Assembly: GCF_009834545.1 (NCBI RefSeq) | Contig: NZ_CP019427.1 | Coordinates: forward strand, 3,478,001 to 3,542,000 | DNA from: Pseudomonas sp. S04 | GTDB taxonomy: Bacteria; Pseudomonadota; Gammaproteobacteria; Pseudomonadales; Pseudomonadaceae | Direction: 5' to 3' | DNA length: 64,000 nucleotides | Shown: in pieces, positions 62,548-64,000 of the stretch | Numbering within the stretch: the stretch's first letter is position 1 | Layout: each line of letters opens with the position of its first letter | Notes under the pieces: model-generated | What the model was told of the DNA's origin: nothing | Seen by the model: only the letters and a program-made list of their open reading frames with translations | The model's database searches: none | Made by a program: the position numbers and the translations under genes

Positions 62548-63516
62548 ATGCTGCGTAGCTACGCACTAGAAGTCGGATACCGCCGACAAGCCGTACTCGG
62601 TCCCCTCGACCTGCATTTACCCAAAGGGCGCCTGGTGTGTCTGCTGGGCGCGAATGGCGCCGGCAAGTCGACGCTGATCCGCACATTGAGCGCCATGCAG
62701 CGGGCTGTCTCAGGGCGCATCGAATTGGATGGGCAGCCGCTTGATTCCCTCGCCCCGGCAGAACGCGCCAAACGCATGGCCGTGGTGTTGACCGATCGGG
62801 TCGATCCGGGCGCACTTAGCGGCTTTGAACTGGCCGCGCTCGGACGCTACCCGCATGTCGGCTGGGCTGGAAGACTCAACGAACACGATCGGCACATCGT
62901 CACCCAGGCACTCGAACACGCAGGCGCTGCGGGTCTGGCAGCCAAGGCGGTGGCAAACATGTCCGACGGCGAGCGCCAGAAAGTCCTGTTGGCACGCGCC
63001 TTGGCACAACAGCCCAAGGTGCTGATCCTGGATGAGATCACCGCCTTCCTGGACCTGCCGCGGCGTATTGAAACCTTGCGGCTGCTGCAGCAGCTGGCAC
63101 GAGAGCGGGATCTGGCCATTCTTTTGTCGTGCCATGACCTTGAACTTGCCCTGCGCTGCGCCGATCTGCTGTGGCTGATCGATCAGTCGCGCCAATTGCA
63201 GTGTGGCGCCCCGGAAGACCTGGTGCTTGATGGACGGCTTGGGCAAACCTTCTCCAGCAATGGCTTGCACTTTGACCTGGAGCGTGGCGAGTGGGGCCTT
63301 GCAGCCATGCCGGGGCGTCCCGTGCGCTTGCAAGCATCTGGGATCACACGCGTGTGGACGCAACGCGCCTTGCACCGGATCGGCTATCAGGAGGCCGAGC
63401 ACGCCGCGCTGCATATCAGCGCAGAGTCGATGGATTTTCGTCTGCGTGACGGTGAGCGCACTCAGCGCTTCAGCAGTCTCGGACAACTGGTTGTGGCGCT
63501 GGAGGCATTGCCATGA
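62548..63516 (+). CDS. ABC transporter ATPase, FecE-like, of a divergent branch
   Basis: This 322-residue protein has Walker A GANGAGKST (residues 34-42), signature MSDGERQKV (138-146), Walker B LILDEITAFLD with D162-E163, and H196 in the H-loop CHD. The Q-loop position reads VVLTDRVD, lacking the usual Gln, and Walker B is followed by IT instead of PT. A 70-90-residue C-terminal extension (after about residue 235) is absent from 255-residue FecE. The VLTDR and SDGERQK pattern recalls iron-complex ATPases of Bacteroidetes and cyanobacteria. Its stop overlaps the next ATG (ATGA). Confidence 0.9.
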   Translation: MLRSYALEVGYRRQAVLGPLDLHLPKGRLVCLLGANGAGKSTLIRTLSAMQRAVSGRIELDGQPLDSLAPAERAKRMAVVLTDRVDPGALSGFELAALGRYPHVGWAGRLNEHDRHIVTQALEHAGAAGLAAKAVANMSDGERQKVLLARALAQQPKVLILDEITAFLDLPRRIETLRLLQQLARERDLAILLSCHDLELALRCADLLWLIDQSRQLQCGAPEDLVLDGRLGQTFSSNGLHFDLERGEWGLAAMPGRPVRLQASGITRVWTQRALHRIGYQEAEHAALHISAESMDFRLRDGERTQRFSSLGQLVVALEALP

Positions 63517-64000
63517 GTTGGCATCTGTGGGCGGTGCTTTTACTGTTGATTTGTGTGCCAGGATGCGATGCGCGCCAAGCTTCGCTGGCTCGCGTTCAGC
63601 CTGCGCATAACGTCGGTATGCAGCCCGAACACAACCAACTGGAGGCATGCGTTGCTGACTATCATGCCGGTGTCGACTACTTTCCGCAGCGCGCCAGTTT
63701 TAGCTGGTCAGATCAGTTGTCCGTCGAATACGGACTGAATTTCAAACGTTTGCGATTTCGCTCCAGCGTCAATGCGGGAGAGCCCCTGGAGATTGTTTTA
63801 GTCCAGTGTGGTACGCCGACACCTGCGCATTCGCCTGCAACACTGGTGGTCCAGGTACCGATTCAGCGCCTGGCAACCGGTAACTCGGCAATGTTGGGGG
63901 CGGCGGATGAGCTAGGTATCGTTGACCGACTGGTGGGCATCGAGAATGTCCGCGCGCCTACCGTGGAATCAGTGCGCAAACGAGTTGCAAGCGGCCACAT
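63513..64000 (+). CDS. Periplasmic metal-complex binding protein (partial, runs off the window)
   Basis: The first 162 codons are visible with no stop. A signal sequence ends near LLICVPGC, possibly a lipobox. The mature part contains YHAGVDYFPQRASFSWSDQ and LSVEYGLNFKRLRF, a pattern like the YFPxK...FSVEYxxNYK start of FecB-type (PF01497) proteins, then LATGNSAMLGAADELGIVDRLVGIEN. The ATGA overlap couples it to the ATPase. The permease is expected beyond the window edge. Confidence 0.8.
   Translation, partial: MSWHLWAVLLLLICVPGCDARQASLARVQPAHNVGMQPEHNQLEACVADYHAGVDYFPQRASFSWSDQLSVEYGLNFKRLRFRSSVNAGEPLEIVLVQCGTPTPAHSPATLVVQVPIQRLATGNSAMLGAADELGIVDRLVGIENVRAPTVESVRKRVASGH

Overview
The window is GC-rich chromosomal DNA that reads as a Pseudomonas of the fluorescens/putida type. 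The reasons are the codon usage, GTAGCAGCTGCCGA-type and GGGAGC(T/G)GGCTTGCC-type REP repeats, an OprD-family porin, several TonB-dependent receptors, FecI/FecR-type signalling, SoxR, and many LysR/TetR-controlled transport and catabolic cassettes. I saw no rRNA, complete tRNA, CRISPR array, prophage or origin. The organism assignment is inference from these traits.

Layout. 1-4.2 kb: Fur-box-controlled ECF sigma / FecR / signalling TonB receptor (hydroxamate-siderophore type). 4.2-5.0 kb: DUF6429 gene beside a small repeat element. 4.9-13.6 kb: mixed metabolic and transport genes (FAD oxidoreductase, Lrp with a lactate-permease-family protein, LysE exporter, a REP-truncated gene, a P-loop kinase, a GFA protein), ending in a soxR/MFS divergent pair that shares a textbook 19-bp-spacer MerR-family promoter. 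13.7-16.6 kb: second Fur-box siderophore receptor, a HIT protein, and a 119-bp REP inverted repeat. 16.6-19.3 kb: DUF1704/MATCAP-like metallopeptidase, lipoprotein, coiled-coil membrane protein and a stand-alone LspA. 19.4-23.2 kb: dsdX-dsdA-dsdC for D-serine. 23.5-30.3 kb: LysR / MHS transporter / class II aldolase-like / hydroxyacid dehydrogenase / acetylpolyamine amidohydrolase-like / OprD. 30.5-37.3 kb: NepI-like exporter, MscS channel, FadL-type channel divergent from an arylsulfatase.

37.3-43.7 kb: a tripartite RND efflux system split as OMF | tetR-adaptor-pump, with two operators of identical geometry (GTGAC-N14-GTCAC). 43.75-45.06 kb: an intact ISL3-type insertion sequence lodged in the poly-A/T tract of the terminator of the next gene. 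45.1-51.6 kb: a TetR-controlled aromatic-degradation set (Tsx-like outer-membrane protein, NTF2-like protein, AAHS transporter, RutE-like reductase, extradiol dioxygenase, FAH-family hydrolase) with a 21-bp operator. 51.6-59.7 kb: aromatic-acid efflux (AaeAB/AaeX-like), a MetA-type outer-membrane protein, pirin, and two YcaC-type hydrolases facing a LysR regulator. 59.8-64 kb: a fimbrial-protein fragment, then a TonB receptor with a Zur-like palindrome, a divergent ABC ATPase and a periplasmic binding protein that runs off the end.

Common themes are metal/siderophore import (three TonB systems under Fur- or Zur-like sites) and small-molecule traffic in which a local regulator faces a transporter plus enzymes. 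The most unusual items are the terminal metal-complex importer, the MATCAP/lipoprotein/LspA neighbourhood, the incomplete meta-cleavage cluster, the twin efflux operators, and genes cut or terminated by REP DNA.
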